Assembly: GCA_013115125.1 (NCBI GenBank)
Contig: JABANN010000421.1
Coordinates: forward strand, 1 to 30,333
Source: Perkinsus olseni
Lineage: Eukaryota > Perkinsozoa > Perkinsida
Direction: 5' to 3'
DNA length: 30,333 bases
The notes beneath the pieces were generated by a model, which saw nothing but the letters and a program-made list of their open reading frames with translations, was not told the origin of the DNA and ran no database searches. Each line of letters starts with the position of its first letter. The stretch's first letter is position 1. Both the position numbers and the translations under genes were made by a program. Shown in pieces: positions 1 to 10,013 of this stretch.

Positions 1-236
1 TCGCTAAATTGCTATCAAAATGGTTTAAACCGAACGAAAAAACATTTTATTTGCTCGGGAAATGGTGTAGAGTGGCCTCATTCTGCTCCACGGTCTATCC
101 TTGACAGGGCAAAGCAATTTCCCGTGATCGTGTGAGTATACACATCGCTACAACAGCGAAAATTGGACCGAACATTCAGACTCTCACAGAAGGCGGGCAT
201 GAAGGTGATAGTCCATAGAGAGCAACGGAGGCTCAC

Positions 237-1673
237 CTAGGAGGCGCTGAGTCGCGGCATCATCAGTATTATCCTCATCCTCAGGTTTAATTACGTTATG
301 TAGATGGGCTGATATGGGCATATCCATTAAGGAGTAGAAGCATGAGGCACATATTAGTATCTTAACAACAAAGGCAGCGACCACCTCTCCTGAGCCAAGG
401 AAGTCGCGCGCTCTCCAACTGTCGATGATTCCCAACCTACCGTGACCAGAGCTGCAGCGAAGTATATAGTAGTGGCGTCTGCCACAGACGCGGCCATCAA
501 CTTCGTAGTGTCGCGATAAATAACTGACACGAATGTTGACAGACCTGAGGAGAGGGAATACTGAAGGATAGGGGAGAGCTAATAGATTGAGGTGGCCAGC
601 AACATGACTGACTGCTCTGGTGTGATCAATTGGCGGCAGAGCGTGGAGGGCCTCATGAGGCTTTCCTCCTTCGCCAGCCGACAGTGCGCAGAGACGCACT
701 CACCGATGCCAATTTGCATGGCTTCTTGCATTTTAGGGGAGTACTGAGAGTTCAACGCCAACAAGCTGGAATCGGCGAATGCTGTGACCACGGAAAGGAA
801 CAGTCTGAGAAGATAAATAGGAGCCGTGGTAACATGCCTCCATGATCACGAAGAAGTAAGGGTTTTTCTCCATAAGTATACATCCGAACAATCGACCGAG
901 CATGAGCAAACGCCCTCATAAAAAGGTACCGGAGAGCCCTCCAAGCGAGAGCATCGAGAGGGTTGCATGCTCACTCCCAGCGTCACTACACTAGTGCCAT
1001 AAGGGATACATAGCGAGTCCCATCTCCCAGGCTGATCCATCGCGATACCAAAATGGTCAGGAGACCGAGGAACTGCCCCGCGAAGGCGCCATAGATACGC
1101 TGCTTGAACTGAAAAGCCGGGGGTTATTCATACATAGCGAGAACCGCTGTCTTTTGCCACTGTCTTTTATGTGTTCACAGATGGCAACTACTAGTGATGC
1201 TCTAGAACGTCTCTATAACGCCGGTGACGATTGTGAAGGAATAGCGAATACTACACTTATCTGGGCTCTGGCCGAAGCAGCGATCAGTCGATTGAGTATG
1301 ATAGCAAGGACTTAGTTAAGGTACCAGTACAATTACCTTGAAGCTTCTGCCAAGTGAGAGTGCAGCTACCGTAAGAATGGTTCCAACCTGGTATATGCAG
1401 GTGATGGGGAATTCCACATTCGTATTAGGGAAGAGGTGCTTCCAATAATCAAACGCCGCCCATATAGCTGAGGAAAGACGACAAGCTATTCATGAACGGT
1501 TGTCGAAGAACGAAGATGGGCTGCGCCCATTGAGATTGTCCCGTGGAACCAAGAGCCAACCCACAAAGTGCTAGTATGCCAGATAGAGCCAGATGCAACC
1601 AAGACAGATAGTGCTTATCCGTGCCATATTCAACTACAGAAGGTCTTTTGGAACCTCGTGAGCACTTTCGCAT
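237..1673 (-). CDS. Equilibrative nucleoside transporter (ENT/SLC29-like), N-terminal half
   Basis: A multi-pass membrane carrier for nucleosides or nucleobases, cut by the left edge of the window. Six exons read leftwards: 1673-1550, 1467-1337, 1108-990, 804-704, 544-441 and 384-237. All joins keep phase and give 242 residues. The start is the ATG at 1673. Visible parts are a first membrane segment (LHLALSGILALCGLALAIW) followed by AAFDYW; the second segment ending in LGRSFK; then RIYGAFAGQ; the family-typical stretch FADSSLLALNSQYSPKMQEA before GIG; and segments through YFAAALV and KILICASCFYSL. An acidic cytoplasmic loop (KPEDEDNTDDAATQRLL) follows, as in ENTs after segment 6. The last exon ends at a GT donor, so the remaining membrane segments lie beyond base 1. 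The family call rests on motif order and topology; substrate specificity cannot be read. Confidence 0.75.
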
Positions 1674-2813
1674 ACGCAAAAATCGGTCCGACGGGAGTGT
1701 TTCGGAACCGAATTTCGCACAGATATGATCAGCATCATGATTGATAGGCAGGTCGAAATAGAATCCTTTTCGGGACGCGCCAAGTATGTCCCTTCATACA
1801 TAACAATCATATTACAACAAGAGGTGACTCTATATTTAACATAATAATTTATCCATTGCGATAATCACCCCCGAGTTCTGTTCCTCTACTTGCTCCCTCC
1901 CGGAATCGCAGGAGCTGATTTCAGCTGGAATCTCTGACGCCTCGAGACTCCCCACCAGGGAGTCCCACTACTACCTGATATTGGGAATAGATAACCCGTT
2001 CCAATAATAACCATCCTAGCATAGGCTCCTCTGGTCACTTTGACAAAGTGGCCGGCCTGCGATGGAGCACACATAGGGAGAAAGAGAGCACCGCAATAAT
2101 TCCAGCAGTAGGAAAATCTCCACGAGCCTCTGACAAGCCCCTGCACCCGTCGATGGGAATCTCTTTCTTGCCAAAGGAGATTCCGAGTAGAGCAGCGTAT
2201 GATGACTATAGACGCAACAGCAAGAGAATAACAAACAAACTGATATCAAGTTGCGTGAGCGGTTGCAGTGGCTTCAGGCGGGGCTGCAAAGGTTAAGAAA
2301 ATGAGTGATGATAATCCTAATATAAGTGAGCAACTGTGGCATGAGTGTGATGACAACCGTTATTCAATCACATCTGACGGTCCAGTCGAACTCTCTCGAA
2401 ATGGCAGCCAGGGCCTTCGCTCCGCTGAATTAATCACCGTCATAAGCCGTCCATGCTTCGACTGTCCGCTACTGCCGGCTCTTCACCCTCCACGTTATTC
2501 CCTCCCTGCCTGCCTACGTCATCTGCAGAACTACATCGTCTCAGCTGTGATACAGCATTCAAGCTCCTATCACTGCTGCGCTTCTGGACGAAGTGTTGAC
2601 TCAAAATTATCCTCTGCTGTTGTCGGAGCTAAAGAGTAACATCATTGCCGATGGCCATATATACAGGGAGAACCTTTATCAAGCCATTTATAGCTATTCT
2701 AGCCGGAATCGTTCCGAGAAAAACTAAGCAGCTCATGATAAACATTAGATTGCATGGACAATCACACTTCCTCAGCAAACTAAGAAGCAAAAATCAGCAC
2801 ACTATTATCAACT
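1674..2813. other. Intergenic or unresolved stretch upstream of the transporter
   Basis: About 1.1 kb with only short open frames on both strands and none that I recognise. It includes the 5' flank of the nucleoside transporter. Small exons of a neighbouring minus-strand gene could be hidden here, because exons on this side are often 70-150 nt, but no join could be supported. Confidence 0.4.
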
Positions 2814-3380
2814 TCAACCTCCTCGACAGTGTCCGGTCAGAACGCCCTCTGGGAGACACAGGTAGCCTACCTGTTGAGCATAAGATCCTCGAGCCAGGGC
2901 TCTGGAAGAGCGGGCGGAGAGGGCTCTCAGGCTCACTCCTTCCCCGATCTTCTCCGTCAGTTGGCGAAGTGTTGGTATCGACAATGACACCACGCCCGTA
3001 CGTTTGTACTCGACGGCTTCATCGTAGACTGGGCGACTTATCTTAATACACCGAACCTGCTCAAGCACGCTTACCAGATCGAGGCCCCGACACACCACCC
3101 CAACGACGTTTGAGTGAGAGAACCGGGCAGCGCTCCGTCGAAGCTGACCTTCTCGCTGCCGACTCTTGCGGAGAAGTCGGGAGCGTATCCGTCGTGCAGT
3201 AAAGCCTCTACTGCCAATACAGAAAAGGCACCGGCCTCCGACCTGAGAGATTCCACCAAATATCATCATAATTGGGAGTTCAATATATTGCGTCATCATA
3301 TAGTGACGAAACACTATCATTTTCTCACCCAGCGCTTCATCAACATCACCAATAAGACGTCGATAGTAACAGCGTAACAT
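2814..3380 (-). other. Coding-like minus-strand sequence, unrecognised, exon structure unresolved
   Basis: A 188-codon open frame on the minus strand, the longest in the left 4 kb. A second frame overlaps it at 3259-3071 and also looks protein-like (GYAPDFSARVGSEKVSFDG). The part near 3025-2920 reads VYDEAVEYKRTGVVSLSIP. Several GT and AG splice motifs lie inside, including a GTAAGC at about 3072. This suggests two or three exons joined across frames, but I could not find one consistent set of phases. It may be the 3' continuation of the minus-strand gene that starts at 4861, or a separate gene. No family recognised. Confidence 0.3.
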
Positions 3381-3933
3381 CTACGAATTCACAGGTAATA
3401 TTGAGCCCATCATCGGCTTTGGATGCTTATGCCAGTGAGCACGTATCAGCTACATGCTGCAAAAATACGTGTTGGCATAGACGAAGCTAAGAGGAAAAAG
3501 AGTGCTCGAATGAAGCTCATGTAGCTCTCTATGATGCATTTAAACGCGACGTTTTTACCCCCGTGAGAGCAAGAACGTTACGGAAAATCATTCCACAGGC
3601 CAAACTCCTCGGACGAAATGATCGGCCAACTTCTATTACCGTTCTACGAAAGGGACATTGCAGGAGTCAAGAGACTACCTGAACTTATCGTGACCGGCAA
3701 GTACGGCAAGTCGGCCAGTGAGCACGATGCAGCATACATCCGTCTCCACACCTCGACGGTAAATCCACAAATCATCCCTAAACAACCAGTACCCTCGACA
3801 GCGCCATCATTGGGTTCTCACTCTTCAAAAGATCGAGGGGAGTTGCCGCCGCTACTCTGACCAAGAGTGTCGTTCTCAGGCAGCATGCTCTCTGTTCGTA
3901 TAGCTGCGCTCGTATCCGCCAACCTCACCTTAC

Positions 3934-4861
3934 TCCGATGCTGATTGTCATAGGTCCGTACCTATTGATGACGGCAAATAGCGGGCAGAGCGACAAGAGA
4001 GGACATCCTCGACATAGCTTGGACGTTCCAAGTTGGAACTGCTCATTCAGGTTTGTGAATCGAACTCCTATGGGAATCACAAATAAATGAACCAGCAGAT
4101 CTTCGCATTCATATGGAAAAATCGATTCGTCTATGAATCGCAGACGAATCGATTTTTTCCATAGTGGGGCCCATAGTATGGGCCGGAGAGAATGCCGAGA
4201 GAATAGGGAGGCGTGAGCAGCCCTCGATGAATGCAATAGTTGCCCGCCATCTCCGTGGAGCACCTCAGCATTCTCCAATAGCCACTCGACGCTCTTTTGG
4301 TCCAGGTCCTCCGACAAGGCGGGCTGATTATGCAACTGATAAGGAAATTCGGCGTTGGCCCGTCGACACTAGCTGCCACGGAATCCGGGCTCGATGATCG
4401 CCTCACCAAGTGAAGAGAAAGAGCCCTGATCTCATCGGCTGTCAAGGGCTCTTCTAGTAGCTGTGCGTTGAGTAGCCGAAGACGCTGCTCATTCAGTACA
4501 CAGCGATCACCGGGGACCTCAACACGATTATCGACGTCCACGTACCTAATGAGGCCAAGGCGTGGCGTTGACGGATCGGGTTGAGTGCCGGTTAACCACT
4601 CGTCAGACATTCCAGAGACAGGAGTCCACTCATGCAGGAATAATTCTGCAGTCATCAATCATAGAGGCTATACGAAGTTACAAACTGGTCGAGAAAGACT
4701 GTCCAGAGGTCACCACACAATCGAATCCATTGCAAGTTCAACAGCATCCCTAAGGTGTCCATGGCAACCGCCAACTCGTTATCGCTGTCAAGAAAACAAC
4801 GGTTCTGGAAATCTTGCATCGCCATGATGCGACCTCGCATTTTCCCGGTAAAGCTGCCCAT
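3934..4861 (-). CDS. Unrecognised multi-exon protein, N-terminal 272 residues
   Basis: Starts at the ATG at 4861, only 94 nt past the stop of the CNNM-type gene on the same strand. Phase-consistent exons are 4861-4714, 4645-4380 and 4335-3934. Introns are 68 and 44 nt, and the last exon ends at a GTAAGG donor. The protein starts MGSFTGKMRGRIMAMQDFQN and contains DTLGMLLNLQWIRLCELFLH, EEPLTADEIRALSLHLVRR and LDQKSVEWLLENAEVLHGDG. No signal peptide or membrane segment is evident. I do not recognise the family. More exons must lie at lower coordinates. The third exon includes a strong inverted repeat at 4112-4163, so its final 60 or so residues may come from inserted DNA or be wrongly included. 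Confidence 0.5.
4112..4163. repeat. Inverted repeat, 21/22-nt arms, 9-nt loop
   Basis: The left arm (4112-4132) and right arm (4142-4163) are reverse complements apart from one extra A in the right arm. The core is ATCGATTCGTCT. It would fold into a long hairpin. It lies inside an apparent exon of the minus-strand gene, where it would encode KKSIRLRFIDESIF. Confidence 0.9.
4168..4184. repeat. Odd-centred palindrome, 8-bp arms
   Basis: GGCCCATA, a single G, then TATGGGCC: perfect arms around a one-base centre. It starts four bases after the larger hairpin at 4112-4163. Confidence 0.9.
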
Positions 4862-4955
4862 TCACAATGCCCTTCGACAGAACGGCAGGTCGAAATAGAA
4901 CAGCAGTTTCTTAAAGCGGTTGGAAAGATGCCCCATCTTCCCCGCCACTGCCCCC

Positions 4956-7815
4956 CTACACATCCGTCTCATCTATGATCTCCTCCTGAATAATCTCCTC
5001 CACGATGTCCTCCAGAGTAAGCACCCCTACTAGCTCGATATCAGGATCATCACGACCATTCAAGGAGGCCGCTCGAGTCGACTGAGCGACGAAAGATACC
5101 TCTAGATGATCATGCTAGTAGACAGCTTACCTGGGTGATGTTCGTTCCAATGCTGTCATATTTACCAACCACGGGAGAGCCTGTCAACAGAACCCGAGTC
5201 GAGCAGCCGTGTATTCGCAAGAACCGAGACAGGCGACGAAAAAAGCTATACTCCTCATTGTTGTGTATACCGATTCGCATGACTTTGCATCTCTTACCAT
5301 TTTGGGGCTGTTCAGCAATGAGACATCTCAATTCTTTTCATCTCATTTCTCATTCAGTATATTCTCTCACTACACAGTGAGTATGACGGTGTCCCTATTA
5401 TAATATAAGTACAAAAAATATTGCCCAGCCTCTGCCCACAGCCGCCACGGTGAAGACCCTCTCACCTTTCAAGCTGGGTTTCGAGGACCTCCCAGAATCT
5501 CCAGGCGCGACCTGATGAAACATTACGCCCCCCATCTCCGCGGGACATCCCCGGATCACCTTCCTGACTAGCCCCATGTGGCTGCCGCCCGATCGGAATC
5601 GTCTAAACGCACTACTAACGCTTTGACTCTCTTCGAGCACCTCCATACAGCGCGCGAAAATCTGCAGAAAGGCTGATAGAGGGGTTGCGTCGTCCGGGTC
5701 GACGAGAATGAGGTCTTTCGTGAAGAGCACCCCTACAGAAGAGAGAACACACATCGCGTAAATACCACCAACGCCACGCGGTGACCCGAGCGAGGAGAGA
5801 AAGACAGGCCCTCCGAGACACAACTCAGTACTAAGTCCAAATTGTTCTGTAGTGCGACTTCTTCGAAACAATTACGACTTAGTATCTGCTTCTTGAATAT
5901 GTTGTGTACAACGGAAATATGTTAAGTGTGGCGAGTGACAAAGTGTTTATCATTTTCACCCGAAAGACGACATTGATGGAGCCAAAATTGGGCGGTCCCA
6001 GCCGGAAGTGCTGAGCAACAAAAGGTATCTCACCAACAATGTTGTTCATCGTCCCCCTGTAGACCGGTATGCGAGAGAATCCACATTGAAATATCTGAGT
6101 GACGGTTTTATAATCAAGAACCGCCTCAATAGGTAGCATGAATACGTCTTCGACCGGCGTCATAATCTGATAGAAAAAGTGTAAAATTGATATCATCCGT
6201 ATACTCCTGCCTGAGAGACTTTCATCTCATGCAAAGTCTTGAGCGCGCCCTGCATCACTTTGCCGGTCTCGTCATCGAGGGCCTTCTCCTCCACGTGAAT
6301 CGCCAAGAGTTGCAGCAGCTCCTGAGACGGTAAAAGCACTACGATAGAGCTTCGTGAGCTTATATGCAATTCGCGATTTCACGAATAATTCAATGTAAAT
6401 ATCCTTGAGAAACCTAAAGAGCACACCAGAACTCCAATCCTAACAAGCCCATTGACCAACGCGTTCGGGAAAATCTTTCACTAATCCGATCGAACTCAAG
6501 TTGACTAATCTAACTTCATCAATACTCCACTATTAAGAAGTGGTACATATCAATATTACTCACGAAAAAGCCTTACACAAGCCGAACGCGGGGCGCCGAC
6601 TGAGCCATTCCCTAAGGTTCCTCCTTACCGAACGAGAGTGTATAGTTCCAACGTCTCGCCCAAGAATGCAGTCCAGCGTCAAAGCGATGGGCCTAAAGCT
6701 CAATGCGTGCAGAGAGCAAGCACAAGAGTCGACTGACTTGGCGATGGGGTACAGTAGTACTATGCACACTCGCACCACGGGCACCGCGATTCCGCCAATC
6801 TTCAGGGAATACCGCGAACAGAGGGCCTGACCATGACGGAGCCATCCGCGAGTGATTGACCGGGCTCACTTTACCTGTGGGAATATCTCACCAAAGAGAA
6901 GAATGATAGCCGTGGATAATATAAAGCCGAGTAGACCTCCCGTGATGTCCGCGAGGATAATCGAAAGCAGAGAATTGACCGCTACATTTCCCAGCAGTAG
7001 AGTGCCTGTCAAGAAAGCAGTCTCCAATATCGTGCGGAGGCCTCATTGAAGACCGAGGCAGTCGTCCTTCGCCAGGCCATTAAATACGGATTTTATCCCC
7101 CTATTCTGGTAAGGGAAATATGGTCGAACAGAAAAGATTCATCGCTTAGTAGAACAACTATTATTTCTCCGAGAAAATGTTCTTCCCCTATGAAAGTCAA
7201 TGGCAACACGCTGAGAACAGCGAAGCTGATAGCTGATCATACCCTCATCAGTAGTGTGAGAGAGTTCCTTACAGAGCAACAGATTGCCGTCCTTTCGTAT
7301 CGGTATTATTCGTTTAGCATATTTAGCTTGCTTAGTGTTGGCCCCAGCCTTGACTATCTCCAAGCCAACCTTGTCGAGGGAGAGGAAGCCAAGCGTGAGG
7401 CCCGAGAACATCGCTGAAAACACGCCACTCAATCAGCGACTTGTGCGGAGCAGCAGTAAAGGATTCTGGGAATTTTCATCGGCCATACTTGCAGAGCGAA
7501 AACGACATCTTCGTGTCAATCTTCGGATGACAAAATGAGGCCATCTTTTGCATGAACAATCCCCACCGCTTTTACCGAGACCATCGCCGTATCGAACTAA
7601 GCCCAGAGATTTAATCTAGGAGTCACCACCAACTTGATCAACGCCCCGAGCGGTGCAAAATCACAGCAATCTTGAAGATGCCCTCTCACAATCAGCAATG
7701 GTTCACGCTCGCGTACTAGGGAATAGATGGGTTCGCTCTTACCCGAGCACATAACTAGAAGCACTATGAGCACCCATCTTAGGACTTCGATGCCTGGACT
7801 CGACCCATCTAGCAT
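4956..7815 (-). CDS. CNNM/MAM3-type membrane protein (DUF21 plus CBS pair)
   Basis: A member of the ACDP/CNNM/MAM3 family, linked to divalent metal (Mg) transport or homeostasis. Eight exons: 7815-7743, 7413-7273, 7005-6875, 6826-6629, 6321-6205, 6166-6034, 5732-5560 and 5081-4956. All joins keep phase and give 363 residues. A first membrane segment (VLRWVLIVLLVMC) runs into the DUF21 signature SAMFSGLTLGFLSLD. Then come IIPIRKDGNLLLC, TLLLGNVAVNSLLSIILAD, LFGEIFPQALCSRYS and LDCILGRDVGTIHSRS. The linker ELLQLLAIHVEE leads to the CBS pair: IMTPVEDVFMLPIEAVLD, GFSRIPVYRG, LFTKDLILVDPDD, GGSHMGLV, and finally VGVLTLEDIVEEIIQEEIID near the C-terminus. It lacks the large extracellular and C-terminal domains of animal CNNMs, as in plant and protist forms. 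Exon 4 carries an extra stretch (see findings). Membrane location is inferred. Confidence 0.88.
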
Positions 7816-8512
7816 AAATATCAAAGAAGGACAACCTGAAGAGACTACCCTTCCTTGGAATCTCTCTATCGCTCTGTGCCATTTCTGGCCAGGCGACAGA
7901 CCAACAACCGGCAGACAGTTGGCTGTTTATAAGGTCGGGGTACTTCGGTTGAGTAGTTCAGCACAGGAGACCAGTACTGGGCTGAGTTATCACCGCTTCA
8001 CTTATATCAACCCTCAGGGCTTTAATTCGCCTCACCCACAAAACTCTAACCAGCAAGAAGCTGATCTGTCCGAGCTCGATAGCTTCGAGGGCACCGTTCA
8101 GTCAGCAACGACCCGGGTGACAGAAATTCCTTACTCATCACGTACAGCGGCCGCTGCCCCAGCATCCCCACCAAGGGCAAGACCCTTCATTCAACGTACT
8201 AACACAACTCTATTATCTCGGTCAACACACTGAGGTCACGGTAACATGCCGACAGACCCAGCAGCAACTTTACCGATGAACTCGGGACGTCGACTAAGCC
8301 AAATATCGCTTGCTCGGCATTCAAAGGCCTTCCGAGGCTGACCGTAGCGGTCATAACCCCCAGAAACCTGAGAGAGATATACTCAGCATGAGGTGACAGT
8401 CTCTACTGACGATGCATCACGCAATGGCAGCTAGATGGACCAGTAGGCGACACCGCGAAGCAGCCAGCGATAAAAATCCCCGTCGACGATGAACTCGTTA
8501 ATCAGTAAACTA

Positions 8513-8561
8513 AGACTACTCGATGATAGTTCCCGATTCGGGAACTATCATCGAGTAGTCT
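8513..8561. repeat. 49-nt perfect palindrome, 24-bp arms, 1-nt centre
   Basis: Bases 8513-8536 are the exact reverse complement of 8538-8561 around a single T at 8537. All 24 pairs were checked base by base; pairing stops at 8512/8562. The arm core is CTCGATGATAGTTCCCGA. A second, smaller palindrome follows directly at 8565-8579. Confidence 0.95.
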
Positions 8562-8564
8562 CGA

Positions 8565-8579
8565 TTCGGGAATCCCGAA
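8565..8579. repeat. Odd-centred palindrome, 7-bp arms
   Basis: TTCGGGA, a single A, then TCCCGAA. The ten bases CGATTCGGGA that open it (8562-8571) also form the centre of the preceding large palindrome (8534-8543), so the two structures share sequence. Confidence 0.9.
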
Positions 8580-8999
8580 CTCGGTGACAACACCCTCCTC
8601 GCGCATTACGACTATTCCACTAACTGTTATCATTCCAATGTCCAATAGGCCATTACAACTATATGCTCAATCTCGAAAAAAATAAAGGAAAAATAAAAAT
8701 GTAAAATAAACATAAATCTCCTCCTATAAACACTCACCGTAATCGTAGGGGCCTGAGGCTTACGAGGCAGAGAGGCCTTCGAGCGCATCGCTGCACGAAG
8801 CGAATCCTGAGTTAATTGACGTCAGACGTTGATCGATGCATATCTCGGACATCGGCTCATTGCCACGTACAGCCGGAACTCTCTATCCGCGATGATGCGC
8901 GACGTTGCGGATTGTCAATCCGGGATTGAAAATGACACAAGCAGAAACACGCAATTTCTCACGCATATACAAACGTACTTTGCATGAACGTAAGTGTTT

Positions 9000-9560
9000 G
9001 CCGTCCAAGCTGACGCCACAGAAATCCGGAGCTAGAAGAGGTCAGCTGATGCGCATCGAACGCCGACACGCACGCCCTCAGGCCTCCGTTCGGAGCAGCT
9101 GCCCTTACCTGATAAATAGCCATACTACGTTCATCATTGATCATAGCCTCTCTCTCAAGTACAGCCTTGAGCCTTCTTCCCGGTATCAAACCGCTTCCTC
9201 CCAACTCGAACGCTTCGAAGGAGCTCTGGCCGACCAGCTGCTTCCATCCCGGGTCTACTTCTTTACAGCTCGATCGTAAAACTCTGAATCTTCGCCGTGA
9301 TTCCGAGTTTGCCGTTTTGGTAGGGTTCGGCGACGGTACGGTCATTCTGCTTATCAGCCGCTTCGACCTAAGATTCACGCGCCTCGCGATCCTGCCCAGT
9401 TCCCTTCCGCTCTGGTCCAGCTTCAACCATAGATTTTTGAATCTGAGAGAACCCCTTCTTGCAGGAAACATACCAGTAGCATAGCAGTGAGCGTCGCATA
9501 GAGCGCTAAGACAGAAGGGAACTTTCTGGCCTCGGAAGAGTTCGGAAAGCGCAGTCGCAT
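9000..9560 (-). CDS. Putative small membrane-anchored protein, exons uncertain
   Basis: The ATG at 9560 opens an exon (9560-9474) that encodes MRLRFPNSSEARKFPSVLAL followed by YATLTAMLL, a plausible membrane anchor, and ends at a GTATGT donor. A phase-compatible exon at 9442-9379 gives IQKSMVEAGPERKGTGQDRE. Further coding-like pieces follow, including YQNGKLGITAKIQSFTIEL near 9330-9270 and AVLEREAMINDERSMAIYQ ending at a GTAAGG donor near 9108. I could not join all pieces in phase. The overlapping 212-codon minus-strand frame (9597-8959) may be partly real. No family recognised. This is the last minus-strand gene before the strand switch. Confidence 0.35.
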
Positions 9561-10013
9561 GGCAAAAGAGTTGTTCCCATCCCTCGATGGTCAGCAAGCA
9601 AGGCCAAATAGCAAGAACCCCGAGAATTCGATTACGAGTGAAGTGCCCGTGGTATGTTCATGAGTAGCACGATGACTCTACCGGCGAGCAGAGCGCTTCC
9701 CAGTACTACAGATTGGCTGTATCCCGATCCCGCATGGGACGCTGCGCACGGGAAAGAGAAGACGAATGAAAGGACAACAACAACTGAGGGTGCATCACGT
9801 AAGGGAAAGACAGAGTCAACATCGCTTGACTCCTCTCTCGTGCCCGGCTTCAAATCACAAACGCGCTCGCCCTGAGTACTAATTTGAGTCTGCGTATATG
9901 CAGTAGATAGCTGTGAGTGTACGTACAAAGGTGAACGCAAGCACGATCTAACAGAATCTATTAAGCACCAGGGGCCTCTAAGCTGCAGCAGAATCTAATC
10001 AGTCTTTGCTATC
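9561..10013. promoter_or_regulatory. Divergent intergenic region at the strand switch
   Basis: This stretch separates the minus-strand block on the left from the plus-strand block on the right, so it probably carries the start sites of both flanking genes. That is inference from gene orientation. No TATA box or other clear motif was identified. A minus-strand open frame (9940-9632) with a hydrophobic run has no ATG start and is not called. Confidence 0.4.

Larger units (their letters stand above)
7816..9000. other. Upstream region of the CNNM-type gene, no gene recognised
   Basis: About 1.2 kb. A 168-codon plus-strand frame (7727-8233) overlaps exon 1 of the minus-strand gene and has no family resemblance, so it is not called. 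The stretch at 8673-8725 is A-rich. The strongest structure is the 49-nt palindrome at 8513-8561. Any small minus-strand exons here remain unresolved. Confidence 0.4.

Noticed and set aside
7727-8233. 168-codon plus-strand open frame
   Set aside because: It overlaps exon 1 of the well-supported minus-strand CNNM-type gene and has no family resemblance.
8959-9597. 212-codon minus-strand frame taken as one continuous gene
   Set aside because: Better-looking protein segments and splice donors occur in other frames across the same stretch, so the single-frame reading is probably a composite of exon and intron sequence.
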